Part shown: in pieces, positions 29,242 to 38,115 of the stretch
How the letters are laid out: every line of letters starts with the position of its first letter
Numbering within the stretch: position 1 is the stretch's first letter
Assembly (NCBI RefSeq): GCF_001592935.1
Contig: NZ_LRDB01000002.1
Coordinates: 186,001 to 250,000 of the forward strand
Direction of reading: 5' to 3'
DNA: 64,000 bases
Source: Roseivirga echinicomitans
Lineage (GTDB): Bacteria; Bacteroidota; Bacteroidia; Cytophagales; Cyclobacteriaceae
The notes under the pieces: model-generated
Told to the model about the DNA's origin: nothing
Database searches by the model: none
Seen by the model: the letters and a program-made list of their open reading frames with translations, nothing else
Translations under genes and position numbers: made by a program

Positions 29242-29270
29242 AAAGCCTTCAGCAATGGGGGCTTTTTTTA
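29242..29270 (+). terminator. Terminator after ferredoxin
   Basis: AAAGCC/GGCTTT stem with a loop of ~11 bases and a run of seven T residues, 25 bp after the stop. Confidence 0.65.
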
Positions 29271-29289
29271 TGCCCATATTTTTAGGTCG

Positions 29290-30195
29290 CTAAGCCATTT
29301 TTCTTCTTTTGATTAAATAGGAATTCAAAACTTGATCAAAGCCTAAGTTGATATCGGCTTCAATCAGGTCGATTTTGAGTTTTGCACATTTCAGGTAGAG
29401 CTCCTTATAATAGCTGTCCATTTGAATTTTGAAGTCCTTTTTAATGGCGGCTGGATTCAGCTTTATCCTTTCCTTAGTCTCAGAATCTATAAACTCGTAA
29501 GGGCGATCTTCAAAATCAAAGTCGAATTCTGTTTTATGGTCAGTAACATGGAAGAGCAATACTTCATGTTTCTTATGCTTTAAATGCTGAAGCGCTGCCA
29601 ATATTTCTGCCTCGTTGTTTTCATTATCGAACATATCGCTAAAAATAACAATCAGCGATCTTCTATGTACCTTTTCGGCCAACTGATGTAAGATTGAGGC
29701 TACGTTGGTTCGCTTTTCAGTTTTCTGCTTTTCAAGCAAATTGTTAAACTGAATGAACAGCTTATGAATGTGTGAGGCAGACGATTTTACAGGGGTTTCG
29801 AGTTCTAGTCGATCGCTGAAAGTGTGTAAACCAACGGCATCTCGCTGTTTGTGCAGTAAATAGGTGAGGGCCGCACCGGCCATAACACTGAACCGCATCT
29901 TGCCGAAATTATGCTCTGGGTAATACATCGAAGAAGACTGATCGATGACGATTTGGCATCTTAAATTGGTTTCCTCTTCGTACCGCTTTGTATATAAGCG
30001 GCCAGACTTCGCGAAAATCTTCCAATCCACATGGCGAGTACTTTCCCCGGTGTTATAGAGTCTATGCTCTGCAAACTCTACCGAAAAGCCATGGTAAGGC
30101 GACTTATGGAGTCCCGTAATAAAGCCCTCAACCATCTGTTTGGCAAGGAGTTCAATGTTGGAAAATTGTTTCACGTTATCCAGAGAAAACTTCAT
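29290..30195 (-). CDS. DUF58 domain protein
   Basis: 301 aa from the ATG at 30195; the frame starts at a TTG two codons earlier. Contains the DUF58 core (ESTRHVDWKIFAKSGRLYTKRYEEE) and a von Willebrand A-like fold with a MIDAS-like IVIDQSSSMYYP and VIFSDMFDN. In Bacteroidota such proteins usually accompany MoxR ATPases; no MoxR is beside it here, so it appears detached. Cytosolic, no membrane helix. Confidence 0.85.
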   Translation of the reverse strand: MKFSLDNVKQFSNIELLAKQMVEGFITGLHKSPYHGFSVEFAEHRLYNTGESTRHVDWKIFAKSGRLYTKRYEEETNLRCQIVIDQSSSMYYPEHNFGKMRFSVMAGAALTYLLHKQRDAVGLHTFSDRLELETPVKSSASHIHKLFIQFNNLLEKQKTEKRTNVASILHQLAEKVHRRSLIVIFSDMFDNENNEAEILAALQHLKHKKHEVLLFHVTDHKTEFDFDFEDRPYEFIDSETKERIKLNPAAIKKDFKIQMDSYYKELYLKCAKLKIDLIEADINLGFDQVLNSYLIKRRKMA

Positions 30196-30356
30196 AAGCA
30201 AAAATGAATTTGGGTCTAAAATATGCCTTTATGCGAGTATTTGCGTCATATAAGGTACTGTTTTCTGTATATTAAGTTTACGGAATTATACATTCGGCTA
30301 TTGCAATAGTAATTATTATTGGCTTATATTGGATAAGTTTTTATAGTTATATCTAC

Positions 30357-30371
30357 TTGGTAATATACCAA
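30357..30371. promoter_or_regulatory. 15-bp palindrome upstream of DUF3276 gene
   Basis: TTGGTA-ATA-TACCAA, ending 16 bp before the GTG start of the next gene. Placed where an operator or an mRNA hairpin could control it. Confidence 0.4.
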
Positions 30372-30386
30372 ACTAAATGTTGAATA

Positions 30387-30731
30387 GTGGAAGAGAACAA
30401 GGATAGTGACAAGAATGAGATTTTTTCAAAGAGGGTAAGGGCAGGGAAAAGAACCTATTTTTTTGATGTAAAGGCAACACGCTCAAACGACTACTACCTG
30501 ACCATTACAGAAAGTAAAAGGAAGTATAAGGACGATGGGTTTACTTATGAAAAGCATAAGATTTTCCTTTATAAAGAAGATTTCAATAAATTCATGGAGG
30601 CATTTGGTTCGGCAGTGAATCATGTTAAAACAGAACTACTGCCTGAATTTGACTTTGATCAGTTTGATAACAATGAAGACGAAGTGTTAGCGGAGTCTTC
30701 AGCCGAAGAATCTGATTTGAAATGGGATTAA
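30387..30731 (+). CDS. PUR-alpha-like nucleic-acid-binding protein (DUF3276)
   Basis: 114 aa with a GTG start; an in-frame TGA just upstream excludes an earlier one. The domain ~12-85 (KRVRAGKRTYFFDVKATRS, YEKHKIFLYKEDFNKFMEA) is the PUR repeat found in Bacteroidota and spirochaetes, known from structures to bind DNA or RNA. The C-terminus is acidic (DQFDNNEDEVL). Widely conserved single-copy gene in this phylum; role probably RNA binding, not established. Confidence 0.85.
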   Translation: MEENKDSDKNEIFSKRVRAGKRTYFFDVKATRSNDYYLTITESKRKYKDDGFTYEKHKIFLYKEDFNKFMEAFGSAVNHVKTELLPEFDFDQFDNNEDEVLAESSAEESDLKWD

Positions 30732-30754
30732 GTAAATTTTAAATAAGAAAGTTT

Positions 30755-30788
30755 AAGAGTTCTTGATTCCTCAGGAGCTCTTTTTTTT
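30755..30788 (+). terminator. Terminator after DUF3276 gene
   Basis: AAGAGTTC/GAGCTCTT stem (one G-U pair) and eight T residues. It ends 3 bp before the next start codon, so the downstream gene's leader must begin inside or after it. Confidence 0.75.
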
Positions 30789-30791
30789 GAT

Positions 30792-31877
30792 ATGAAAAGA
30801 ACAGCCATATATATCGTCCTGATTATTGCAGCTCTGCTTCTGTTCATCTACTATTTCACCAATATTTTCACCTATCTAGTATTGTCGTTGGTGTTGGCGT
30901 CCATCTTAAGGCCTTTGGTTGAGAAGATTAGTGGCGCTCGATTTTTTAAATTGAAAGTACCAAGGTGGTTGGCCATTCTTATGGCTTTTGCAGCGATGAT
31001 TGTGGTACTTACGCTCTTTGTTATTTTATTCATTCCGTTGATTGACGATCAAATCTCTTTGCTCTCAACATTGGATATCGATTCGGTTACCGAGAGTATT
31101 CTTGAGCCGATTAGGTCGTTCGAAGAGTTTTTGCTTGAAAAGAGGCTGTCAAATGAACCTGCTGGTTTTCTGGTGGAGGGCCTCCGTGACACTATTACAG
31201 AAGCGATCAGTAAAATTCAAGTCCAAAGTATACTCAATATTATTTTGTCCTTTTTGAGTAGTTTTTTTGTGGGCCTGTTGGCCTTGAGCTTCATTACCTT
31301 TCTTTTGCTTTATGAAAAGGGGCTTTTAAGAAATAGTATCATTGTCGCAATTCCCAATAAGTACTTTGAGGTATCGATTGCCGCACTTGATAAGATAGAA
31401 AAACTGCTTTCGAATTACCTTCTGGGATTATCATTTCAAGTACTTGTTATTTTTACTATGGCTTCTGTTGGGCTTACCATTATGGGGATTAAGTATTCTT
31501 TGACCATAGCCCTCTTTGCCGCTTTGGCCAATCTTATTCCTTATGCGGGGCCATTATTGGGTTCGGTATTTGGTATTATTGTAGGGCTTTCTACTTCACC
31601 CGATTTAGTAACCTCAAATGATTACATATTCCTGATTGTGAAAGTTGTTTCTGTGTTTTCTGTGATCCAACTCACAGATAATATACTCCTTCAACCATTG
31701 ATTTTCTCCAAATCTGTTAAAGTGCACCCGTTAGAAATATTTGTTATTATCTTTGCGGGCGCTTCCATAGCGGGCATCCCCGGAATGATCGCTGCGATTC
31801 CTGCATATACAATTATCAGGGTGTCGGTAGTAGAACTTAAAAGGGGATATAAACAGTATAGTATTTTCAGATCATAG
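30792..31877 (+). CDS. AI-2E/PerM-family membrane transporter, second copy
   Basis: 361 aa. N-terminal helices (AIYIVLIIAALLLFIYYFTNIFT is one long span), a hydrophilic segment ~100-145, and C-terminal helices with FAALANLIPYAGPLLGSVFG, TDNILLQPLIFSKSV and GMIAAIPAYTIIRV, the family signature region. Substrate unknown. Ends 9 bp before ychF, so the two are probably cotranscribed. It shares fold but limited sequence with the copy at 15334. Confidence 0.87.
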   Translation: MKRTAIYIVLIIAALLLFIYYFTNIFTYLVLSLVLASILRPLVEKISGARFFKLKVPRWLAILMAFAAMIVVLTLFVILFIPLIDDQISLLSTLDIDSVTESILEPIRSFEEFLLEKRLSNEPAGFLVEGLRDTITEAISKIQVQSILNIILSFLSSFFVGLLALSFITFLLLYEKGLLRNSIIVAIPNKYFEVSIAALDKIEKLLSNYLLGLSFQVLVIFTMASVGLTIMGIKYSLTIALFAALANLIPYAGPLLGSVFGIIVGLSTSPDLVTSNDYIFLIVKVVSVFSVIQLTDNILLQPLIFSKSVKVHPLEIFVIIFAGASIAGIPGMIAAIPAYTIIRVSVVELKRGYKQYSIFRS

Positions 31878-31886
31878 CAGATTACC

Positions 31887-32984
31887 ATGGGACTTCAGTG
31901 TGGGATTGTAGGATTGCCAAATGTGGGCAAATCCACCCTTTTTAATGCATTATCCAGCGCCAAAGCAGAGGCAGCAAATTTTCCTTTTTGTACTATTGAG
32001 CCCAATGTTGGGGTGGTCACTGTACCAGACCCTAGATTGAAGGTGTTGGAAAAATTAGTGAATCCTCAACGTGTATTGCCTACCGTAATCGAGTTTGTAG
32101 ATATTGCTGGTTTGGTAAAGGGAGCCTCAAAAGGTGAAGGCTTAGGGAATAAATTCTTGGCCAACATTAGAGAAGTGGATGCGATTCTTCATGTGGTGCG
32201 CTGTTTCGAAGATGACAACGTAGTGCACGTAGCAGGTTCAGTAGATCCAATGTTCGACAAAGAAGTAATTGATACTGAATTACAATTGAAAGACCTTGAG
32301 TCGATTGATAAAAAAATTCTTAAGTACTCAAAGGTAGCCAAATCTGGAGATGCGGTTGCCAAAAGAGAACTTGTGATTTTAGAAAAATTTAAGGCAGCAT
32401 TAGAAGCTGGTAAAAATGCCAGAGCTGTAGAAGCTACCAAAGAAGACTTAGCCGCAGTAAGTGATTTGAAATTACTTACCATTAAGCCGGTAATCTATGT
32501 GGCTAATGTGGAAGAAGAGTCTGTTAACTCAGGAAATAAATTTGTAGACGCACTTCGTGAAGGTGTTAAAGAAGAAAATGCGGAAGTAATTATTGTTTCT
32601 GCGGCTATTGAAGCACAAATAGCTGAATTGGAAGAAGAAGATGAGAAACAAATGTTTCTTGAAGAGTATGGCCTTACTGAATCAGGTTTGAGTCAATTGA
32701 TCAGAGCATCATATTCAATATTAGATCTAATTACCTACTTCACTGCTGGTGTAAAAGAAGTGAGGGCTTGGACGATTAAAAGAGGCTGGACTGCTCCACA
32801 GGCCGCAGGTGTAATCCATACTGATTTCGAAAAGGGCTTTATTAAAGCTGAAGTAATCAAAATAGCTGACTTTGAGAACTATAAAACCGAGGTAGCCGTA
32901 AAAGAAGCTGGTAAAATGGCCATTGAAGGCAAAGAATACATCGTAAAAGATGGCGATGTAATGCACTTTAGGTTCAACGTATAA
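31887..32984 (+). CDS. ychF: Redox-regulated ATPase YchF (Obg-like)
   Basis: 365 aa. OBG-type P-loop NTPase: G1 [10 protein letters not shown] (~8-17), G2 [10 protein letters not shown]3 [17 protein letters not shown], a TGS-like C-terminal domain ([18 protein letters not shown]). YchF binds ATP in preference to GTP and associates with ribosomes. Normal length. The G4-equivalent NVEEE (NxxE) fits ATP preference. Followed by a terminator. Confidence 0.96.
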   Translation: MGLQCGIVGLPNVGKSTLFNALSSAKAEAANFPFCTIEPNVGVVTVPDPRLKVLEKLVNPQRVLPTVIEFVDIAGLVKGASKGEGLGNKFLANIREVDAILHVVRCFEDDNVVHVAGSVDPMFDKEVIDTELQLKDLESIDKKILKYSKVAKSGDAVAKRELVILEKFKAALEAGKNARAVEATKEDLAAVSDLKLLTIKPVIYVANVEEESVNSGNKFVDALREGVKEENAEVIIVSAAIEAQIAELEEEDEKQMFLEEYGLTESGLSQLIRASYSILDLITYFTAGVKEVRAWTIKRGWTAPQAAGVIHTDFEKGFIKAEVIKIADFENYKTEVAVKEAGKMAIEGKEYIVKDGDVMHFRFNV

Positions 32985-33059
32985 TCGTAAGTATAAAACA
33001 ATTCAATAAAATTTTTACTTGTCATTGAACAAACCGTGACAAGATTCAGTTATCGCTAT

Positions 33060-33102
33060 ACCCAATTGATTTATAGCCGTATAGATTATTGGGTGTTTTT
33101 TT
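33060..33102 (+). terminator. Terminator after ychF
   Basis: ACCCAATTGATTTATA and TATAGATTATTGGGT form a long stem with two mismatches around GCCG, followed by a run of seven T residues. Confidence 0.75.
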
Positions 33103-33120
33103 AATCAAAGTTGAGTTGTT

Positions 33121-33942
33121 GTGAGAGTAAGGATCATTTTTAAACTTAAGAACAGAGGGGCAGTTCTTCCATTTCATCACCAATACATATTGGCCCAGTT
33201 TATCAAGGGTGTGATTGTTACTGGTGGGAAGAAGGAATTTATGGATTATCCATATTATAGCTTCTCTGGATTAAAAGGTCAGACAAAAGTAAGCAGAACA
33301 GGTTTGCACTATTATTCAAACTTGGTAACACTGGTGTTGTCTTCTCCTAAAAAGGAATTTATAGACTATGTACTCACTGAAATCTTTAAGTTTGACCAGT
33401 TTGAATTGGGTAACCTTCAATTAGTACCGCAGAATACGGAACTAGAGAAGCTTCCTGAATTCACTTCGGAGATGAAGTATATATGCATTTCTCCAATAAT
33501 TCCGGTTACAGCAACCTATAATGGTCCTGAAGGGAAACGTTTTATTGAGCCAGAAAATGATGAATTTTCGGATTTCCTTTTTGATTCCACAGTTCAGCGA
33601 ATGGAAGAATCAGGTCAGTATGATTTTGATAAAATTGAAGGCTTTAACAAATTTCAGGCAGTCCCTGATACAGAATACTTGAACAAGCTTAGAGAACGAG
33701 ATAAGAAATTTGCTAGAATTTACTCCTTGTTCGATATGGATGTAAAGTATGAAGTGAGGGGGTATACTTTGCCTTTTAAGCTGTATGCAGCCAAAGAGGT
33801 ACAAGAGTTTATCTTCAGTTGCGGAATAGGAAACTATACTTACAAAGGTTTTGGAATGGTCGATTTGGCCAATGCAAACCCAATAGACAGATCGACTGAA
33901 TATACCTTCTCAAAGAAGAATATTTCTTCAGATCAAGATTAA
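33121..33942 (+). CDS. Orphan Cas6-like RNA-processing protein
   Basis: 273 aa with a GTG start (an in-frame TGA lies three codons upstream). Tandem ferredoxin-like RRM architecture of Cas6: N-terminal LPFHHQYILAQFIKG aligns with VPYNHQYYLQGLI of Pyrococcus furiosus Cas6, then GLHYYSNLVTLVLSS, ISPIIPVTA, and the C-terminal glycine-rich loop GIGNYTYKGFGMV (235-247). Cas6 cleaves CRISPR repeat RNA. At the position of the archaeal catalytic His (in LHEV) this protein has no His (MDYPYYSF), so cleavage activity is doubtful or uses other residues (H19, H20, H63). No array, cas1/2 or effector gene is near; neighbours are core genes. Stop codon overlaps that of the convergent plug gene. Confidence 0.8.
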   Translation: MRVRIIFKLKNRGAVLPFHHQYILAQFIKGVIVTGGKKEFMDYPYYSFSGLKGQTKVSRTGLHYYSNLVTLVLSSPKKEFIDYVLTEIFKFDQFELGNLQLVPQNTELEKLPEFTSEMKYICISPIIPVTATYNGPEGKRFIEPENDEFSDFLFDSTVQRMEESGQYDFDKIEGFNKFQAVPDTEYLNKLRERDKKFARIYSLFDMDVKYEVRGYTLPFKLYAAKEVQEFIFSCGIGNYTYKGFGMVDLANANPIDRSTEYTFSKKNISSDQD

Positions 33943-35240
33943 CGTCTGCGGTTGTAGTCAATTCTAGAATACCCAACTAAAATATCTCCACGCCCACCGA
34001 TGGGCTTGAAATAGACGAAAACCTCATATAGGTTTTCGGTTTCAAAGAAACTTTGCTCAAATTCATTTGGTGCAGTTGGGTCTGCGCTCCAGTAGGAGTA
34101 ATCGTACCAGCCTTGCTTTAATAGGAAGGTGGTTTCGTAAACTTCATTTGTAGGATTCCATTTCAATTTAGACTGGGTATCTCTTTTCCAGTTATTGAAG
34201 GCCCCAAGTAAGTAAATGTCCGTAAGTCGTTTTTCTGCTTTTAAGCTGAAAGTAGTAGATACATATTCTGAAGTGATTGCAAAAGCGCCAGCGCCCTCTA
34301 GATCACGAATGTAATATTGGCCATTAAGGTCCAAGTTCTGAAAATAACCATCATTCCTCATTTCATCTAACCCGAGCTGGGCAAAAGGCTTATTGGCTTC
34401 AAATCCAGCGTCCATTACATTTCGGCCTTTAAAGTTTACGGTACTTAAATCGAAGTATCTGAACTCATTTCCTCCTAGGAAATCATTTTCACTGCCCAGG
34501 TTTTGATAACGGATTACTTTACTGTTTTCATCAATAAAAGTAGGGTTAAGCATCAATTGCATATCTGGTCTTTGGTTTTGCCGCACTATCACCTTAAAGT
34601 CTTGCCTTGGATCAATGCTGTTGAGGTTACCATAACTTATGGTCACCTCAATACGCTGATGTGTCAATCTATCACCCATAGCACTTGAACGTAATACATT
34701 TCCACCTACACCCACTTCATTTTGATAGACCCTAAATCGTTTGCTTAAAATGATGTCTTCTTTGTTTCTATCTCGGTAGACTATGGCTATGTAGTTACCA
34801 GTAGATTGGAATTCTGGTAATCGATATTTGTAATGGACGTAATTGGTTTTTGATTCGCTGCTGAATTCAAAACCTTCAATTTCAAACTCATTGAAGCTGT
34901 TTAAATACATATTTGCTCTTAAATCGGAGGGAGTCCAATCGGCATTACAATGAATGAATTGCACAAAGTAATAATCAGCATCATCCCTGAGGTCATCAAA
35001 CTCGAGTAGGAGTTTTGTTGTTTGTCCCAATTCGGCAATGGCAGGAGCAAGACTGCTTTGGATAGAACTGCCTTCTGGATACATCCGCACAGTCTTTACT
35101 TCACTCTCATAAACAGTGTCTTCGAATTTCAACTCCTTCTTTTTCTGGAACCCCATTAAGGGTTGAAAGAAGAGAACGGACAATGCGAAAAGTGAGATTG
35201 ACTTTAATTTCAAAATGGTGCTTTTACTGCAATTTAACAT
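33939..35240 (-). CDS. Type IX secretion system plug-like protein (DUF5103)
   Basis: 433 aa from the ATG at 35240, with a signal peptide (hydrophobic core SISLFALSVLFFQ). An ATG six codons earlier would add acidic residues and is less likely. N-terminal domain ~45-150 (KTVRMYPEGSSIQSSLAPAI, YFVQFIHCNADWTPSDL) and a C-terminal immunoglobulin-like region with an AMPK-CBM-like motif (YLLGAFNNWKRDTQSKLKWN). Matches the DUF5103/T9SS plug family, which blocks the SprA translocon pore. The tail WSADPTAPNEFEQSFFETENLY is typical. Overlaps the Cas6-like stop codon by 3 bp. Confidence 0.82.
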   Translation of the reverse strand: MLNCSKSTILKLKSISLFALSVLFFQPLMGFQKKKELKFEDTVYESEVKTVRMYPEGSSIQSSLAPAIAELGQTTKLLLEFDDLRDDADYYFVQFIHCNADWTPSDLRANMYLNSFNEFEIEGFEFSSESKTNYVHYKYRLPEFQSTGNYIAIVYRDRNKEDIILSKRFRVYQNEVGVGGNVLRSSAMGDRLTHQRIEVTISYGNLNSIDPRQDFKVIVRQNQRPDMQLMLNPTFIDENSKVIRYQNLGSENDFLGGNEFRYFDLSTVNFKGRNVMDAGFEANKPFAQLGLDEMRNDGYFQNLDLNGQYYIRDLEGAGAFAITSEYVSTTFSLKAEKRLTDIYLLGAFNNWKRDTQSKLKWNPTNEVYETTFLLKQGWYDYSYWSADPTAPNEFEQSFFETENLYEVFVYFKPIGGRGDILVGYSRIDYNRRR

Positions 35241-35245
35241 ATCAT

Positions 35246-35314
35246 TTGCTTCGAACATAAATTATTAGATAAGCTGATATTTTATATCTGTTTGGTGCGA
35301 AGATTGCTTCGAAC
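35246..35314. promoter_or_regulatory. Direct repeats TTGCTTCGAAC between plug gene and sigma gene
   Basis: The 11-mer TTGCTTCGAAC occurs at 35246-35256 and 35304-35314; the second copy also forms a hairpin CGAAG-ATTG-CTTCG (35298-35311). Possible binding sites in the divergent promoter region. Confidence 0.35.
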
Positions 35315-35352
35315 TCATTTTTTATGTTTTAGATAAGTAACGTTTGCAACCA

Positions 35353-35360
35353 TAACTTTG
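35353..35360 (+). promoter_or_regulatory. -7 box TAACTTTG for sigma-factor operon
   Basis: Matches TAnnTTTG, 50 bp upstream of the sigma-factor ATG. No perfect TTG at -33. Confidence 0.5.
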
Positions 35361-35410
35361 TGTGTGGTGTCTAAGAAAATAGGAAGAAAGAAACCGGGAC
35401 TTCTCCATTA

Positions 35411-35980
35411 ATGAACCTAGACGAAAAGCTAATTGAGCGATGTATAAAGGATGACCAGAAGGCCCAACGGGAGCTTTATGGCCGCTATGCCCAAAAGCTA
35501 ATGCCAATGGCAATGCGGTATGCTAAGTCTCAAGAAGACGCGGAGGACATTTTGCAGGATGCTTTCATTAAGATTTTCAAGAGTTTAGATTCTTTTAGAA
35601 GGGAAGCTCAATTTCTGACCTGGCTAAAAAGAATTGTGATTAATACGGCCATAAATCACAACCGAAAGAAAATGTATCAGCAACCAATGCTGGACATAGA
35701 AAAGGTGACACACATGCATATTGAATCCAATTTAACGCTTTCTAATATGCATTTCACAGAGATTTTGGCACTAATGCAGAAATTGCCTGTGGGGTCTAGG
35801 ACCATCTTCAATCTCTTCGCAATTGAAGGCTATGGTCATAAAGAAATTGCAGAAATGTTAGAAATAAGTGAAGGTACGTCTAAATCTCAATACTCAAGGG
35901 CACGAGCGCTCTTAAGGACGATGGTTGATGAGGCCAATAAAGTTGTTCAAACTAACTATTTATCAGATGAGCGATTTTGA
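35411..35980 (+). CDS. ECF-type RNA polymerase sigma factor
   Basis: 189 aa. Sigma-2 region ~25-90 (YAKSQEDAEDILQDAFIKIF, FRREAQFLTWLKRIVINTA) and sigma-4 region ~125-175 (LPVGSRTIFNLFAIEGYGHKEIAEMLEISEGTSKSQYSRAR, the -35-binding HTH; listed in parts here). First gene of a four-gene operon. Its 3' end overlaps the next gene by 14 bp, the usual place for an anti-sigma factor. Confidence 0.94.
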   Translation: MNLDEKLIERCIKDDQKAQRELYGRYAQKLMPMAMRYAKSQEDAEDILQDAFIKIFKSLDSFRREAQFLTWLKRIVINTAINHNRKKMYQQPMLDIEKVTHMHIESNLTLSNMHFTEILALMQKLPVGSRTIFNLFAIEGYGHKEIAEMLEISEGTSKSQYSRARALLRTMVDEANKVVQTNYLSDERF

Positions 35981-37307
35981 GAATGGGTTAAAAGAAATGT
36001 TTGATGGGGCTGAGTTTAAGCCTTCCGATCGTGTTTGGGCTGGTGTTCAAGCTGGCTTAAAGGCCAAAAAGAAGAAGGGAGTCTTTTTCTATTGGCAGAC
36101 CTATGGAATTGCTGCTGGGATTGTTTTGGTGCTGAGTTTTGGGTTTCTGTTTTCAGATCGTTTTAATGGAGGTGAGGGTAAAGTAACGACAGAGAATAAA
36201 GCAGAATTTGAGAATAAGGTGTCCGATAATGGTGCTGACAAAGAAAAGTCTACAGACGCAGATGGTATTCTAGCGCCTGTTGATAATACACCCGCAAATA
36301 GAATTAATGACCAATTGGATAATGGAGTAAACGCTAAACTTCAAGCAGCGAACACAAAGCAAAATTCTGATGCGTTTTCTAAACAAGCGGTTTCTTTAAG
36401 AGGGGAAAATGAAGTGCTGCCAATAAGTATAATTGAAATGGATAATGAACATTTTGATCATGCTAAACCGAGAACTCCACAGCGAAGTATTAATATTCTG
36501 AAGGGGTTGTGGGATATGAAGCACATGGTCGCTTCAATGGAGTTGAAAGATTATAAAATAGAGAGGATTACAACAAATGAAACTCGAGCTTTAGCTTTGA
36601 ATGGAGGTTTAAATGGAGGGAGTTTTAACCCAAATCCATCACGCAATTCTCTGGACATGTTATCAAGGCAAGATAGCCCTATAAGTAACGTTGCTGTTTT
36701 ATCTTCAGTAAGCAATGGAAGTGATAAACAATTGAGTTCGATGGGGTTTGGTGCTGGTTTGGCCTTTGAGTTAAACGACCGTTGGGGAATGAATTTAGGA
36801 CTTAGGTATTCTGAGTATCGATTTGCGAATCAATCAAATGCCTACTCTGTTGAAAATGGAGTTTCTTACCCAATTTATCTTCCCGCAGGATATGCTGGAG
36901 AAGTGTTTTTCATTCCTAATTATAATATCACCAATACAATTAAGAGTATCTCCATTCCAATTCAGGCTTCATTTAAAGTGTTGGATTTAGGAAGATTTGA
37001 TGTGCAAATGAAGGCCGGGCTCAGCGCGGACTACTTTTTGAGTTACAATGTTAAAGGTGATTTGAAATCACTTGAGGTTCGAAAAGTAGCCTTTTCACGA
37101 GATGGTTTATTTGACCGTTTCAATGTTGCTGGCTTAAGCGCTTTGGCATTGAACTATAAGTTGAGTAAAGAATGGGGAATTTCGGCCGAAGGCTATTACA
37201 GAAAGTTCTTAAAGCAGTCTAGTCAGGAGGTGTCATCTCAATCAGGTCCATCCGTGTTGGGTGTTGGTTTCAGTTTGAATTACTTTCTAAATCGAAGAGA
37301 GGATTAA
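35967..37307 (+). CDS. Membrane protein with beta-barrel-like C-terminus, anti-sigma position
   Basis: 446 aa from the ATG at 35967 (SDFENGLKEMFDG); the longer frame from 35925 lies inside the sigma gene. Residues 1-40 are cytoplasmic (FKPSDRVWAGVQAGLKAKKKK), a membrane helix spans ~44-65 (FYWQTYGIAAGIVLVLSFGFL), then a long low-complexity linker. The last ~170 residues look like an outer-membrane beta-barrel (GFGAGLAFELNDRWGMNLGLRYSEYRF, in alternation, to FSLNYFL). Located like an anti-sigma factor and possibly acting as one. Confidence 0.75.
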   Translation: MSDFENGLKEMFDGAEFKPSDRVWAGVQAGLKAKKKKGVFFYWQTYGIAAGIVLVLSFGFLFSDRFNGGEGKVTTENKAEFENKVSDNGADKEKSTDADGILAPVDNTPANRINDQLDNGVNAKLQAANTKQNSDAFSKQAVSLRGENEVLPISIIEMDNEHFDHAKPRTPQRSINILKGLWDMKHMVASMELKDYKIERITTNETRALALNGGLNGGSFNPNPSRNSLDMLSRQDSPISNVAVLSSVSNGSDKQLSSMGFGAGLAFELNDRWGMNLGLRYSEYRFANQSNAYSVENGVSYPIYLPAGYAGEVFFIPNYNITNTIKSISIPIQASFKVLDLGRFDVQMKAGLSADYFLSYNVKGDLKSLEVRKVAFSRDGLFDRFNVAGLSALALNYKLSKEWGISAEGYYRKFLKQSSQEVSSQSGPSVLGVGFSLNYFLNRRED

Positions 37308-37308
37308 T

Positions 37309-37716
37309 ATGAAGAAGTATATTATAGTGTTGTGCTTTGCTTTAGGGTTGAATGCCCTGATGAGTTGTTCTGCAGAGGACGATTTTGGTTTTGACAAGAA
37401 TACAACATTGGAGGAAGCCATGGGAATGCTAGAAGAAATTCAGAGCGATATCCAAGGGATTGTTTCGGACAAATCTTGCGATGGATCAGGAGACTGCAAA
37501 GTATTGGCTTATGGAAAGAAAGCTTGTGGCGGGCCTTCGACCTATGTGATTTATGGCAGCAAAATTGATGAAGCTCTTTTAGAGAAGAAAAGTAATGAGT
37601 ACACTGCATTGCAAGATGAGATGAACAAGAGATACGGACTGATCAGTGATTGTAGCTTGATGTATATTCCAGAAGCGACTTGTGTGGATGGTAAATGTGT
37701 TATAGTTGAACTTTAG
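37309..37716 (+). CDS. Cys-rich lipoprotein, unknown
   Basis: 135 aa with a lipoprotein signal (LNALMSC, Cys ~20). The mature part has several Cys residues (SCDGSGDCKVLAYGKKACGG, SDCSLMY, ATCVDGKC), probably disulfide-bonded in the periplasm. Third gene of the sigma operon, starting 2 bp after the preceding stop. No family recognised. Confidence 0.75.
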   Translation: MKKYIIVLCFALGLNALMSCSAEDDFGFDKNTTLEEAMGMLEEIQSDIQGIVSDKSCDGSGDCKVLAYGKKACGGPSTYVIYGSKIDEALLEKKSNEYTALQDEMNKRYGLISDCSLMYIPEATCVDGKCVIVEL

Positions 37717-37725
37717 TGACAGGTT

Positions 37726-38115
37726 ATGATGATCGATAAGAGAATTTTAGCGGCTTTTCTTTTCCTGATTTCATCAGTGGTTTTTTCTTGCGAAGAAGAG
37801 TTTGAGGTTTTTGAAGGAGGTACTTTTTCTCTCAGGTTAAACCAGCCAAAAACCCTCATTGATGGCTCTGTGCTGGAGTTAATTGGGATAGAAGATTCAC
37901 GCTGTCCCGAAAACGTGAATTGTGTTTGGGAAGGTAGGTCAGCTGTGAAAGTGCGCTGGACAAGGCAAGAAGCCTATGACATAGACTTGAACGATGTGGA
38001 ATACATCAACGCGCAAATAGAAACGTACCTGGTTAGTTTACTTGAAGTAAATCCATACCCAACCACTGAAGCTAATGATGATAAAGTGGTGAAGATTAAA
38101 ATTGAGGTGAATTAA
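37726..38115 (+). CDS. Lipoprotein, unknown
   Basis: 129 aa with a lipoprotein signal ending VVFSC. Mature part has DSRCPENVNCVWEG, a motif seen in Bacteroidota hypothetical lipoproteins, and a beta-sandwich-like pattern. Fourth gene of the sigma operon (9-bp gap). Its last codons ATT GAG GTG AAT TAA lie in a 28-bp palindrome shared with the convergent ABC-F gene, so both proteins end in IEVN. Confidence 0.75.
   Translation: MMIDKRILAAFLFLISSVVFSCEEEFEVFEGGTFSLRLNQPKTLIDGSVLELIGIEDSRCPENVNCVWEGRSAVKVRWTRQEAYDIDLNDVEYINAQIETYLVSLLEVNPYPTTEANDDKVVKIKIEVN

Noticed and set aside
30755-30788. Riboswitch-like leader of the second AI-2E gene
   Set aside because: The structure is a plain terminator stem plus T run belonging to the preceding gene.
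33000-34000. CRISPR array near the Cas6-like gene
   Set aside because: I looked for regularly spaced 28-37-bp direct repeats here and elsewhere and saw none.
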